In this document: positions 48,864-57,762 of the stretch, piece after piece
How the letters are laid out: the number at the start of each line of letters is the position of its first letter
How positions within the stretch are numbered: the stretch's first letter is position 1
The notes under the pieces: model-generated
Database searches by the model: none
Seen by the model: only the letters and a program-made list of their open reading frames with translations
What the model was told of the DNA's origin: nothing
DNA from: an uncultured Coriobacteriaceae bacterium
Lineage (GTDB): Bacteria > Actinomycetota > Coriobacteriia > Coriobacteriales > Atopobiaceae
Length of the DNA: 64,000 bases
Direction of reading: 5' to 3'
NCBI GenBank assembly: GCA_902791035.1
Contig: CADAUA010000004.1
Location: 60,478 to 124,477, forward strand
Position numbers and translations under genes: made by a program

Positions 48864-49366
48864 GCGCTCGCCCTCCTCTGGGTCCCGAGGTTCTTGGTGC
48901 GGCTGAGGTTGGCATGGCAGACTGCCGCCGCCAGGGCGTCTGCCGCGTGGTCCGGCCGTGGCTCGTGGTCGAGCCCCAGGACCACACGGACCATGTACTC
49001 CACCTGGCGCTTGTCCGCCGCGCCCGTGCCCACCACCGCCTGCTTGATCTGCATGGGGGTGTACTCCCCCACGGGAAGTCCCGCGTTCGCACCCGCCACG
49101 ATGGCGGCGCCTCGCGCCTGCGCCGTGGGAATGGCCGACTTGACGTTCTCGCCGAAGTAGATTGACTCCACGGCCATCTGACTGGGCTCGTAGCGCCGGA
49201 TCACTGCCGTGAGCTCGTCGTAGATGAGTCCCAGCCTAAGGGATATGGGGTCTGACGCATGGGTAGTCACGCAGCCGTACGCGCGTGCACGGCATTCGCC
49301 GCCGCGCGTCTCAACCACGCCCCAGCCCGTGTGCGCGAGCCCTGGGTCTATGCCAAGGATGACCAT
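48860..49366 (-). CDS. ruvC: Holliday junction resolvase RuvC
   Basis: RuvC is the RNase H-fold nuclease that cuts Holliday junctions symmetrically. The 168-residue protein opens MVILGIDPGLAHTGWG (Asp7) and has AVESIYF (Glu67). The last acidic pair reads His140-Ala-Ala-Asp143, so a histidine fills the third metal-ligand place, as in Thermus RuvC, instead of the Asp of E. coli. It is the first gene of ruvC-ruvA-ruvB, with overlapping ends throughout. Confidence 0.96.
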   Translation of the reverse strand: MVILGIDPGLAHTGWGVVETRGGECRARAYGCVTTHASDPISLRLGLIYDELTAVIRRYEPSQMAVESIYFGENVKSAIPTAQARGAAIVAGANAGLPVGEYTPMQIKQAVVGTGAADKRQVEYMVRVVLGLDHEPRPDHAADALAAAVCHANLSRTKNLGTQRRASA

Positions 49367-49492
49367 GCGCCTCCATCTGTATGCACGAACTTCTGTTCCA
49401 TTATAGCATGCCGGACCGCGGCCGCGTGGCAGAATCCATATGCCCTAGAATCTACTTGCCAGCACGTAACGGCACTATGAAGGAGACTCGGC

Positions 49493-52258
49493 GTGGCCAA
49501 GCACATGAGAGTGAATTATAACCAGCCAGACCCCGGCACGGCAGAGGACGTGACGCGCAGCCCCAGGCACCCCAACGACAAGCGCAAGGCTACCCTTTGG
49601 TTCTGCGCCGTGCTGGCCACGCTCGTCATCATGGGCTGCATCATGTACTGGCCCTTCCTGAGCGGGGCGCGCGAGCTCATATTCGTGGACGTGGGCTCCG
49701 ACTCCTTCGCTCAGAGCGTGCCCTTCTTCAGAAACGCGGCGCTTAGGTTCCGCGAGGGCACCATATCCAGCTGGAACCCGGCCCAGTTCCTGGGCGCCAG
49801 CACCTTTGAGACATCCAACCCGGAGTACCTTGTCTCGCTGTTTGGGCCAGACGCCCTCCCCTTTGGCCTTGCCGTGTCGCAGGTGGCAAAGGTGGTCCTC
49901 GCCGGCGTCTTCTTCTACCTGTACGCGGGATGGCTGGGCGTGGACCGCAAGACGCAATACGTGACCGCCGTGGGATACGCCTTTGGCGGGCGCATCATCG
50001 CACTGGCCTGCTGGACCGCCTATGCGACCGAGGTCACCATAGCCGCCATGCTGCTCTGGGGCCTGGAGCGCTTCTTCCATGACCGCCGCAGGTTCATTGG
50101 CCTGCCCGTGTCCTTTGCGCTCATGATTGGTCTCCTGAGCATCTATGGCATGGTGCTCTACACCGGAATTCTCATCGCCTACACGCTGGTGCGGCTCATA
50201 TACCTTGGCGGCTGCCCGGACGGCGTGCGCACCACGCGCCGGCTGGTCGCGCAACTCACCCTGCTCTACCTGTGCTCCGCCCTGCTCGCGGCGCCTGCGC
50301 TTCTGCCCCTCATCCATAGCTATGCGCAAAGCGCCCGCGTGGGCACGACGCAGGCCGCGCTTGACCTTCGCTTCATACTTGCCCTGACCGACCCAAGGAT
50401 CCTTGCGGAGGAGGTGGTCAAGCTCTTCTCCGTCTCTGGCATGGGCTACATGGCGGGCTACATAGGCGTCCTCAACATCCTCAACACGCCCTACTACTAC
50501 TGCGGCATCCTCACCATATGCGGCGTGATCCCCTCCTTCTTTGGCAAGACGCGCCAGCAGCGGCTGGGCCTTGCGATCGCGCTCGTGGCGGCGCTGGCCT
50601 ACATGCTCCTCCCCGCCCTGCGCTCTGTCATGAACGGCTTTGCCCTTGCACCGGATGACTACAGGAACTCCTCCTTCTGGGTCGTGCTGGTCCTCTCGTA
50701 CCTGGGCGCCCTTGGCATCGACAGGATGTGGAAGGAGTCCTCCCCTGGCGAGCTGGTCCTGGGGTTCGGCCTGCCGCTGGCCACCTTCTGTCTGGCAAGC
50801 CTGGCGCTTTGGGACCACGTCTTCAAGAGGTACATAGCGCTCGCGGGAGCCATGGTCTGCCTCTACCTTCTTGTGCTTGTCGTATCCAGAGGCAGCCAGC
50901 GTCTCCGCAAGGCCTCCCTGGTGCTCCTGGCCCTGGTGCCGCTGGAGGTCATGGCGAGCACCCTCAACCAGGCGCAGCAGGTGCCCACCATCGACGGCGG
51001 CGCCTACCAGGCCAGCTTTGGCAACAACGCCGTGGAGGCCTTGGCCAGCGCCGGCCAGGACACGAGGGGCGCTCGCATAGACGACCGTGGGGACCTCCTG
51101 ACCTCTGGCATGGTGGGCAACTGCCTGAGCACCAAGACCTACATCGGCGGGGTGGGCATGACCACGGCCACGACGGACTTCCTGAGGTCCCAGGGCAGCG
51201 ACTATGTGGAGGCCGACGGCTACACCCGCTACGCCTATGGCTTCAACAGCAACGAGACCAACGCCATGCTTGGCGTGGGATATCGCACCTATTGGGGAAC
51301 AAGGGACGCCGGAACGCCAGCCCAGTATGCCCCCTTTGGCTATTCCGAGCTCTCCGGTCCCTCGGACTGGACCCTCCTCAAGAACGACTACGCCCTTCCC
51401 CTCATCTACGCCTATCCGCAGAGCGAGTCCATGAGCAAGGCCGCCTACTACTCCCTGGAACGCGATCTGCGCGACGACGCCCTCCTGCAGCGGGTCGTCC
51501 TGCCCGATTACCTCCAGGCGGACACCTCGGACGGCAGTCCGCAGATCGCCGTCTCAGCCGCTCCAGACAAGGTCGCGCATGCGGCAGCGCCAGTGACGCA
51601 GGCGGAAGCGCAGACGGTCGACCTTCCGGAGGAGGGACGCCAGGGCTACCTCCTGGTGGACGCCGACCTCTCCGCCCAGGTCACCGTGAGCGGCAACTAC
51701 GTGCTGGTACTGGACTTCTACACCAGCCAGGACCCCGACCATGCGGCCCTCACCGTGCGGTACCGCACCGCCGCGGGCCACGAGCACGCGAGCATTCCCC
51801 TTGAGGACCAGGGCTTCGTTAGGCTGGTGACCTCTATCCAGTCCGTCAACAACACCACGGACATCCAGGTCTCCAACCTCTCGGTTGGGTACATGGACAA
51901 GACCTACTTCGACCCCTACGTGCAGGCATGCGAGGAGCGCCGTGCCACCTGCGCGGGCCTGGCGTCATGGTCCAACGACTCCTTCGAGGCTGACGTGACC
52001 ATAGCGGAGGACGGATATGCCGTGAGCCCCATAGCCTATGACAACCAGTGGAGGGCCTACGTGGACGGCTCCGAGAGCCCCGTCTTCTGCGCCAACATAG
52101 GCTTCCTTGGCACCGCCGTTCCCGCCGGCACGCACCACGTCCGCTTCGTCTACGACAACACGCCCCTCTATGCGGGCTATGCCTTGTGCGCGGCCTGCGT
52201 GGTGGGCCTTGTCGTTGCCAAGGTCTTGGGTCCGCGATTGGCGCGGAGCCGCCGGTAA
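49493..52258 (+). CDS. YfhO-family membrane protein (polyprenyl-linked sugar transferase)
   Basis: A 921-residue membrane protein of the YfhO family, GT-C-like enzymes known to glycosylate lipoteichoic acid in Bacillus and Listeria. About 12 hydrophobic segments lie in residues 33-480; the first external loop has FVDVGSDSFAQSVPFF and WNPAQFLGAS, with acidic residues where GT-C enzymes have their catalytic Asp. Residues about 490-885 are a large external domain, and a last helix precedes a basic end. It starts with GTG at 49493 behind AAGGAG. It converges on the dTDP-sugar/GT2/flippase operon, so it is the natural final transferase of that pathway. Confidence 0.85.
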   Translation: MAKHMRVNYNQPDPGTAEDVTRSPRHPNDKRKATLWFCAVLATLVIMGCIMYWPFLSGARELIFVDVGSDSFAQSVPFFRNAALRFREGTISSWNPAQFLGASTFETSNPEYLVSLFGPDALPFGLAVSQVAKVVLAGVFFYLYAGWLGVDRKTQYVTAVGYAFGGRIIALACWTAYATEVTIAAMLLWGLERFFHDRRRFIGLPVSFALMIGLLSIYGMVLYTGILIAYTLVRLIYLGGCPDGVRTTRRLVAQLTLLYLCSALLAAPALLPLIHSYAQSARVGTTQAALDLRFILALTDPRILAEEVVKLFSVSGMGYMAGYIGVLNILNTPYYYCGILTICGVIPSFFGKTRQQRLGLAIALVAALAYMLLPALRSVMNGFALAPDDYRNSSFWVVLVLSYLGALGIDRMWKESSPGELVLGFGLPLATFCLASLALWDHVFKRYIALAGAMVCLYLLVLVVSRGSQRLRKASLVLLALVPLEVMASTLNQAQQVPTIDGGAYQASFGNNAVEALASAGQDTRGARIDDRGDLLTSGMVGNCLSTKTYIGGVGMTTATTDFLRSQGSDYVEADGYTRYAYGFNSNETNAMLGVGYRTYWGTRDAGTPAQYAPFGYSELSGPSDWTLLKNDYALPLIYAYPQSESMSKAAYYSLERDLRDDALLQRVVLPDYLQADTSDGSPQIAVSAAPDKVAHAAAPVTQAEAQTVDLPEEGRQGYLLVDADLSAQVTVSGNYVLVLDFYTSQDPDHAALTVRYRTAAGHEHASIPLEDQGFVRLVTSIQSVNNTTDIQVSNLSVGYMDKTYFDPYVQACEERRATCAGLASWSNDSFEADVTIAEDGYAVSPIAYDNQWRAYVDGSESPVFCANIGFLGTAVPAGTHHVRFVYDNTPLYAGYALCAACVVGLVVAKVLGPRLARSRR

Positions 52259-52263
52259 TGGAA

Positions 52264-52296
52264 GGCCGGGCTGAGGGAGCACCCCTCAGCCCGGCC
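52264..52296. terminator. Hairpin between the convergent yfhO and decarboxylase genes
   Basis: Perfect 14-bp arms (52264-52277 and 52283-52296; GGCCGGGCTGAGGG and its complement) around a 5-base loop. No T-run on either side, but the strength and the convergent position fit a two-way terminator. Confidence 0.65.
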
Positions 52297-52333
52297 CAAA
52301 GATCTGCTGACCCCTCCCGGTTGAATGCCTTGC

Positions 52334-53536
52334 CTACTCCCTGGGCGGGAGCTTGTCGAAGCCGGCACGCACCAGGCGGAAGCCGTCCCCGCCTGCCACA
52401 TAGACCCAAGGGGCATTCTGGATGAAGAACCCCGGCGTGAAGCTCATGGAGTAGGCACCGGCGTTGCGAATGAGCACGAAGTCGCCCTCGGCAAGCTCCG
52501 GCTCGTCATAGAGCTTGCAGAGCCTGTCGCTTTCCATGCAGGTGAAGCCGCAGAGCACCTGCTCGGGCAGGGTGCGCCCCGACGCCGTGTACAGCTGGTG
52601 CACGTACTTGGTCTTCTTCATCTCGTGGTCGATGTTGAGGCGCGAGAGCTCGCTCACCACGAAGCGATGTCCCAGCACGTCCTTGGCATCCACCACACGG
52701 CCCACGTAGTAGCCGGGCGTGCATACGACCGCGCCGCCGGGCTCCACCAGCAGCCGCACGCGCGCGGGGTCGCAGGCTCGGCGCAGCACGTCGCTCATGA
52801 CCTTGGCGTAGGCCTCGTACTTTCCCACGTTGAGGGGGCCTCCGCCATAGTAGCCGCCCCCCATGTCCACATACTCAAGCTGGTCGGCAAGGCAGCACTC
52901 CTGGATGACCTTGACAGCATGCTCCGCCAGCACCTCGTAGGCCCTGAGCGACCTGCTGAGGGTGGTCACATGCATGTGCAGGCCACTCACCTGCACGTTG
53001 GGGGTGGCCCTGAGGCGCGAGATCACCTCTGCCACCTGGCCGCCCTCGTACGAGAAGCCAAAGCGGCCCTTGTCCGCGCCTGTGATGGTCTCGCCGGGAA
53101 TGAAGCTGTCAAGGTCGATGTTCACGCGAACGCCCACCTTGAGCACGCCCTGGGCGGCTGGGGCAAGCTCCTCCACCCAGCGCAGCTCACGCTGGCTGTC
53201 CAGGTTCGCATAGGAACCCTTCTGCAGAGCATAGGCAAACCACTCCCGGCCCTTCACGGGACCATTGAAGACGATCTGGTCCGGCGCGAAGCCCCTGGAG
53301 AGCGCCAGGTCGTACTCGTCGTCGCTCACTACCTCAGCAAGGCAGCCGCACTCGCGCGCCACGTCCAGCACCCGGGCGAAGGGGTTGGTCTTGACGGAGT
53401 AGGCAATATGGGCGCCCTTGCTCCAAGAGGCCTTGAGGGCGGTGTCGAAGTCCAGGAAGTTGCGCCTGAGCTCCGCCTCGTCGAAGATGAAGCAGGGGGT
53501 CCTGAGGCCCTCCAGCTGGTCCCTCGTGAAGTCCAT
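52334..53536 (-). CDS. PLP-dependent decarboxylase, LysA/ornithine-decarboxylase-2 fold
   Basis: A 400-residue fold-type III PLP enzyme. AYSVKTNPFA holds the Schiff-base Lys49; HMHVTTLS, DMGGGYYGGG (phosphate-binding glycine loop), LVEPGGAVV and CGFTCMESDRL (the catalytic Cys-x-x-x-Asp region of the second subunit) follow. The family decarboxylates diaminopimelate, ornithine, arginine or similar D/L-amino acids. Position as the last gene of a nucleotide-sugar operon argues against housekeeping lysine synthesis and for making an amine or amino acid used to decorate the glycan. ATG 53536 lies 5 bases after the SDR stop. Confidence 0.82.
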   Translation of the reverse strand: MDFTRDQLEGLRTPCFIFDEAELRRNFLDFDTALKASWSKGAHIAYSVKTNPFARVLDVARECGCLAEVVSDDEYDLALSRGFAPDQIVFNGPVKGREWFAYALQKGSYANLDSQRELRWVEELAPAAQGVLKVGVRVNIDLDSFIPGETITGADKGRFGFSYEGGQVAEVISRLRATPNVQVSGLHMHVTTLSRSLRAYEVLAEHAVKVIQECCLADQLEYVDMGGGYYGGGPLNVGKYEAYAKVMSDVLRRACDPARVRLLVEPGGAVVCTPGYYVGRVVDAKDVLGHRFVVSELSRLNIDHEMKKTKYVHQLYTASGRTLPEQVLCGFTCMESDRLCKLYDEPELAEGDFVLIRNAGAYSMSFTPGFFIQNAPWVYVAGGDGFRLVRAGFDKLPPRE

Positions 53537-53541
53537 GGATC

Positions 53542-54588
53542 CTACCGTCCCTCGTATGCGGTGGAAGTGCCGTAGCGCTCCAGGAAGAAGTCCGCAAAGC
53601 GGTTCTCCTCCATCTCGCGCTTGTAGTCTGCGAAGAGCCGCTCGGGCGTGTACTCGGGCTCGTAGCCCAGGTTTCTGCGCGCCTTGTCCACGTTCATGAA
53701 GTAGTCGACGCAGTCGTGCTTCTCGGGGCGATAGATCTTGCGCGACACGTGGTCCGGGCTGCAGAAGGTCTTGATGATGACGTCCACCATCTGGTCCAGG
53801 CTGGTCATGCGTCCCGTGCCCATGTTGTAGCAGCCGGAGGCCGAGGCCGGGGCCCACATGGCCTTGTAGAGCATCTGGCAGAAGTCCTTGACGTAGATGA
53901 GGTCCATGCCCTTGGTGGGGTCACCCCACACCTCCAGGTCCTCCCCCGCCATGGCGCGCTCGATCATGAGGCGATACGAGCTCACCGCCGGGACGCCGTC
54001 ATGGTAGAGCACCTTTGCCTCGGGCATGTAGCAGTAGATGTTGGGCAGGCGGAAGACAAAGGAGAGGATTCCGTGCTCGGCCTCGTAGTTGCGGCACAGG
54101 TCCTCTGCGCACACCTTGGTCATGGCATAGACCGCGTGGTCGCCCGAAAGGGGGACGCGCTTGGGCATGTCGTCCATGAGCTCGCGCATCTGGCCAAAAT
54201 AGCCGTTGTAGTCCGAGATGGTCTGCGGGAAGAGGACGCGCTCCGCACCTGACCTGCGCGCGAACTCCAGCACGTTGAGGGTGCCCATCACGTTGGAGCG
54301 CACATAGGCCCTGGGATCGTAGCCCTTCATGTAGGCGGGAAGCGCGCCGGCAAAGTGGGCCACCACGCGCACGCCCTCCTGGGGGAGGTCCTGGAAGCCG
54401 CTCTCGTCATCGATGTTCACCTTGACGTAGGTGACCTTGCCGGGGTAGTGGCTGTCAAAGAAGCGGACGTCGCGACGCCCGGTGGCTATGACCTCCCAGT
54501 CGTCTCCCAGGCTTTGCGCCAGATGGTCAACAAAGTAGATGCCCAGCGTACCCGTGGCGCCAAAGACCACGACCTTGTTCCTCTCCAT
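53542..54588 (-). CDS. NAD-dependent epimerase/dehydratase (extended SDR)
   Basis: A 348-residue extended SDR: VVVFGATGTLGIYF (NAD-binding GxxGxxG), an acidic-to-Arg switch region ATGRRDVRF, NVMGTLNVLEFARR and the catalytic YAMTK preceded by an FPQTISDYNG segment (Ser/Thr of the triad). It resembles nucleotide-sugar epimerases and dehydratases of surface-polysaccharide loci. ATG 54588 has GGAAGG 2-3 bases upstream. The exact sugar is not predictable; within the operon it should act on the dTDP-amino sugar or a second sugar. Confidence 0.85.
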   Translation of the reverse strand: MERNKVVVFGATGTLGIYFVDHLAQSLGDDWEVIATGRRDVRFFDSHYPGKVTYVKVNIDDESGFQDLPQEGVRVVAHFAGALPAYMKGYDPRAYVRSNVMGTLNVLEFARRSGAERVLFPQTISDYNGYFGQMRELMDDMPKRVPLSGDHAVYAMTKVCAEDLCRNYEAEHGILSFVFRLPNIYCYMPEAKVLYHDGVPAVSSYRLMIERAMAGEDLEVWGDPTKGMDLIYVKDFCQMLYKAMWAPASASGCYNMGTGRMTSLDQMVDVIIKTFCSPDHVSRKIYRPEKHDCVDYFMNVDKARRNLGYEPEYTPERLFADYKREMEENRFADFFLERYGTSTAYEGR

Positions 54589-54633
54589 GCCTTCCGCCTC
54601 TCTTCCGATGCCCGACCTCGACCTTGCGCGGGG

Positions 54634-55911
54634 CTACACCTCGTAGGTCCCTATCTCGTCGTTGTAGAGCAGGTTCTTGCCGTTCTCGTCCAGCACGCAG
54701 GCAGACGAGAAGATCTCCTGGGTCGCCTCGTCCACCTCCTGGCGCGTGTCACCCTCAAGGTAGACGCGCACCACATAGGGCTTGGCCCCGACGGCATGCG
54801 AGATCTTGTCGCCTGGCGCGTAGTAGCGGATGACCTCCGCAACGCCTGGCTGACCTTCTTGGGGCAGACCCTCAATGGCGCTGACCGTGCCCTCGTAGCC
54901 GTGGAAGTAGAGACCGGCGGCACAGCGGGGCAGGAGCGGCGTGTGCCCCTCCAGCAGCTGCGGGATGGACTGGGGCTCAAAGGCCCAGGCCAGAAGGAGC
55001 CGCTCGATGCTCACCCTGCCAGCCGAGGAGAGCTCCAGGAGCTCATGCTCGTAGCCAAAGATGCGGCCCGCGCACTCGCACACCTTGACCCCCCGCTTGG
55101 GGCTCCAGAAGAACTGCATGCACAGGGGGCCATCGACAAGCCCCGTGAAGTCCGCGACCTTCTGCAGGATCTCCGTGGCCTCCTGCAGCACGACCTCGGT
55201 GAGGCGGCTGGGATAGACGATGCGGCTCACGTGCGGGGTCACGTGCTCGATCTCGTGGGACTTCTCGCGGTCCGCGATGGAGAGCACGTGCACCTTGCCG
55301 GCCGCCACCCAGCTCATCATGTTGAACTCGTGGCCGTCGTCGTACTGCTCCGCCACGATCGCGTCGCCGTCCGAGTAGGAGGCGGTCTCGTCAAACCGCT
55401 CCAGGACCTCGTCCACGCTGTCCAGAAGGTAGACGCCGTGCGACCCATAGGCGTCCCTGGGCTTGATCACGCAGGGAAAGCCCACCTTGGCAAGGTCCTG
55501 GGCGGCCGTCTGGCGGTGCACCTCCACGCTTGCGGGATAGGGAACCCCCAGCTGCGAGAACATCTGCTTCATGAGGGTCTTGTCGCGCAGGTAGCGCAGG
55601 CGCTCTGGCGGCAGGGGGCACCTGAGGCCTGCCTTGGTGGCAATTGCCGCCTGGCACTCTGCCAGCAGGTCCGAGAAGGAGGTGACTATTGCCTCGGCCC
55701 CACGCTCGCGACACAGCCGGGCGATGCCCTCCGCGTCGCGGATGTCCATCGTGTAGGCCTCGTCCGCTATGCGCTTGGCAGGGCCGTCAGCATACCCATC
55801 GCACACGATCACATGGGCGCCCAGGCCCTGGGCCATGCGGACTAGCGCCACGAACTCGTCCATGGAGCCCAGCACCACAAGCGTGCGGCCCTCGTAGCGT
55901 CTGCTATTCAT
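54634..55911 (-). CDS. ATP-grasp carboxylate-amine ligase
   Basis: A 425-residue ATP-grasp enzyme. A Rossmann-like N-terminal domain (LVVLGSMDEFVALVRMAQGL) precedes the grasp: RDKTLMKQMFSQLGVPYPAS, the Lys strand FPCVIKPRDAYGSHGVYLLD, EQYDDGHEFNMMSW and a metal-binding region with KVCECAGRIFGYEH. Such enzymes join a carboxylate to an amine or thiol through an acyl phosphate. Its ATG overlaps the GT2 stop by 8 bases. Between GT2 and SDR genes it could attach an amino acid or other acid to the 4-amino sugar; this is inference from context. Confidence 0.85.
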   Translation of the reverse strand: MNSRRYEGRTLVVLGSMDEFVALVRMAQGLGAHVIVCDGYADGPAKRIADEAYTMDIRDAEGIARLCRERGAEAIVTSFSDLLAECQAAIATKAGLRCPLPPERLRYLRDKTLMKQMFSQLGVPYPASVEVHRQTAAQDLAKVGFPCVIKPRDAYGSHGVYLLDSVDEVLERFDETASYSDGDAIVAEQYDDGHEFNMMSWVAAGKVHVLSIADREKSHEIEHVTPHVSRIVYPSRLTEVVLQEATEILQKVADFTGLVDGPLCMQFFWSPKRGVKVCECAGRIFGYEHELLELSSAGRVSIERLLLAWAFEPQSIPQLLEGHTPLLPRCAAGLYFHGYEGTVSAIEGLPQEGQPGVAEVIRYYAPGDKISHAVGAKPYVVRVYLEGDTRQEVDEATQEIFSSACVLDENGKNLLYNDEIGTYEV

Positions 55912-56932
55912 TGTCTTCCCTCTTGTCGTTGATTACCTCGCGCAAGACATATTGCGGGGAGCGGTTGACGGTCATGAAGAGCCTCCCCAGGTACTCGCCG
56001 ATGATTCCCAAGAAGGTGAGTATGAAGCCGGAGCACAGGAGCATCACGGAGATGAGCGAGGTCCAGCCCTGCTGCACGCCCGGGTCAACCAGGCGCTGGA
56101 CGATGAGGACTATGACCGCGACAAAACCCACGAGCGCAAGCATGGCCCCCACGATGGCCGCCAGCCTCAGGGGCACCATCGAGAAGTTGAGCACCGTAGA
56201 CCACAGCTTGACCAGGGACTTGAGGTTGTACCCAGAGCTGCCCTGCTCGCGGTCGAAGTGCCTGACCGTGACGTTGGTCATCTTGTGGGTGGTCTGGAAG
56301 AGCAGGCCCTGGATGTACACATAGGGGCCCTCGTACTTGATGAGCTCGTCCGAGACAAAGCGCTTCATGACCAGGAAGTTGCTTGCGGTGATGTCCTTGG
56401 GGCGCTTGGTGAGCACGCGCATGGTCCACAGGGTGAAGTTGGAGCCCATGCGGCGCCACCAGGCCTCCTTGTGGGAGGGGTAGTTGGCAAAGACCACGTC
56501 CCAGCCCTCGCCCATGGCATCCAGGAGCAGCCTGCACTGGGAGGGGTGGGTCTGCATGTCGTCATCCATGAGCATGACGTAGTCACCATGCACATGGCGC
56601 AGGCCGCCCATGATCGCGCTGTGCTGGCCGAAGTTCTTTGCGAAGTTGACACCAATGACCTTGGGGTCCTCCTGCGAGAGCTCGCGGATGCGCTCGAAGG
56701 TGGCGTCGGTGGAGCCATCGTTGACAAGGACGAACTCGTAGTCGTACCCCTGGGCCAGGAGCTCCTGGCGCGTGAGGCGCACCACCTTTTGTATGGTTGC
56801 CTCGGAGTAGTAGCAGGGAATGACCACCGAGACCACTATGTGCCGGCCAGGCGTGGCCGTGGCCACCTTCTGGGAAGCGGTGCTGACTATGGGTTCTGAC
56901 ATGTGGCTCATGTTCCAATCCGTACGGTGCAT
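55904..56932 (-). CDS. Polyprenyl-phosphate glycosyltransferase (GT2, DPM1/ArnC-like)
   Basis: A 342-residue membrane GT2. The catalytic domain has VVSVVIPCYYSEATI, LVNDGSTDATF, MLMDDDMQTHP (DxD-type metal site) and FVMKRFVSDEL-like spacing, and two C-terminal helices (IVGAMLALVGFVAVIVLI and a second) follow, as in ArnC, GtrB and YkoT. These enzymes move a sugar from a nucleotide to undecaprenyl phosphate on the inner face. ATG 56932 is 3 bases after the transporter stop; in-frame ATGs at 56911 and 56902 are alternatives, none with a strong ribosome site. Confidence 0.9.
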   Translation of the reverse strand: MHRTDWNMSHMSEPIVSTASQKVATATPGRHIVVSVVIPCYYSEATIQKVVRLTRQELLAQGYDYEFVLVNDGSTDATFERIRELSQEDPKVIGVNFAKNFGQHSAIMGGLRHVHGDYVMLMDDDMQTHPSQCRLLLDAMGEGWDVVFANYPSHKEAWWRRMGSNFTLWTMRVLTKRPKDITASNFLVMKRFVSDELIKYEGPYVYIQGLLFQTTHKMTNVTVRHFDREQGSSGYNLKSLVKLWSTVLNFSMVPLRLAAIVGAMLALVGFVAVIVLIVQRLVDPGVQQGWTSLISVMLLCSGFILTFLGIIGEYLGRLFMTVNRSPQYVLREVINDKREDNE

Positions 56933-56935
56933 GGC

Positions 56936-57283
56936 CTACGCGGCCACGCCCAGCGAGTACACGACGATGCCGGCGATTATGACGGCCAGTGCCAGCACCT
57001 TGCGGCGGCTGACCCTCTCGTGGAAGATCGTCACGCCAAAGACCGTGACGTACACATAGCTTGTGGCCTCGAGCACAGGCCCCAGCGAGAGAGGCACCTC
57101 CTTGTATGCCAGCATGGTGAGCACGGTGGAGGCGAAGAAGATGGTGTAGCCCATGACCACGTAGGGGTTGAGGTACTCCCTGATGGGCGAGTCGTAGGTC
57201 TTGCCGGCGGACTTCTTGAGCAGGACCTGGGCCACGGCGCTTATGAAGACGCTGCCCAGGTAGAGCAGGACGTAGGGCACCAT
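56936..57283 (-). CDS. SMR/EamA-type four-helix half-transporter, ArnE-like
   Basis: A 115-residue protein with four hydrophobic helices, starting MVPYVLLYLGSVFISAVAQV. The SMR-like order QVLLKKSAG, VLEATSYVYVTVFGV, and a final VIIAGIVVYSLGVAA matches small multidrug-resistance/EamA halves such as ArnE, which with ArnF flips undecaprenyl-phosphate-aminoarabinose. ATG 57283 directly follows the TAG of the next half-transporter gene, so the pair is translated together. As neighbour of an ArnC-like GT2, a lipid-linked sugar flippase is the best reading. Confidence 0.82.
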   Translation of the reverse strand: MVPYVLLYLGSVFISAVAQVLLKKSAGKTYDSPIREYLNPYVVMGYTIFFASTVLTMLAYKEVPLSLGPVLEATSYVYVTVFGVTIFHERVSRRKVLALAVIIAGIVVYSLGVAA

Positions 57284-57284
57284 G

Positions 57285-57761
57285 CTACTCACGGACCCCA
57301 CCGTCCCCCGCATCCCGTGTGATACCACCGGAGCCCTCGGAGTCTGTGTCCTGCCCTTCCGGTGCTGTCACATAGAGCACGATGCCGCAGATGATGATGG
57401 CCGCGCCCAGCAGCATGGGCGGGGTGACCACCTCGTCGAAGAAGAGGTAGCCCCAGAGTATGCCCCACACAACGGTTACGGCGCGGTTGGCATAGGCCAA
57501 GGTGAGCGGCAGGCGCTTGATCACCTGCTGCCACACCAGGGCATAGAAGGCAAGTATCACGAGCATGGCCCCATAGAACGCTATGAAAGGCAGGCTCATG
57601 GGCTCCTGCTTGGAGGCCATCTTGCTCATGATGCCGGAAAGGGAGAGCACCAGGAGCACCCCGTGCAGCATGAGAAGGGCGCCCGCCCGCGAGGACTGCC
57701 GGGTGGGAGCCTCCTTCTGCCTTCCCGAACCTGCCGACGCCCCATTGTTCTTGTCCGCCAC
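57285..57761 (-). CDS. SMR/EamA-type half-transporter with long soluble ends, ArnF-like
   Basis: A 158-residue membrane protein with four helices flanked by a hydrophilic N-terminus (about 1-30, Gly/Ser/Lys-rich) and an acidic Gly-rich tail (QDTDSEGSGGITRDAGDGG). LSGIMSKMASKQ, ANRAVTVVWGILWGYLFFDE and PPMLLGAAIIICGIVLYV are EamA-like. Start GTG 57761 has GAGGGA upstream and lies 1 base after the aminotransferase stop. It probably forms an obligate heterodimer with the following gene. Confidence 0.8.
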   Translation of the reverse strand: MADKNNGASAGSGRQKEAPTRQSSRAGALLMLHGVLLVLSLSGIMSKMASKQEPMSLPFIAFYGAMLVILAFYALVWQQVIKRLPLTLAYANRAVTVVWGILWGYLFFDEVVTPPMLLGAAIIICGIVLYVTAPEGQDTDSEGSGGITRDAGDGGVRE

Positions 57762-57762
57762 G

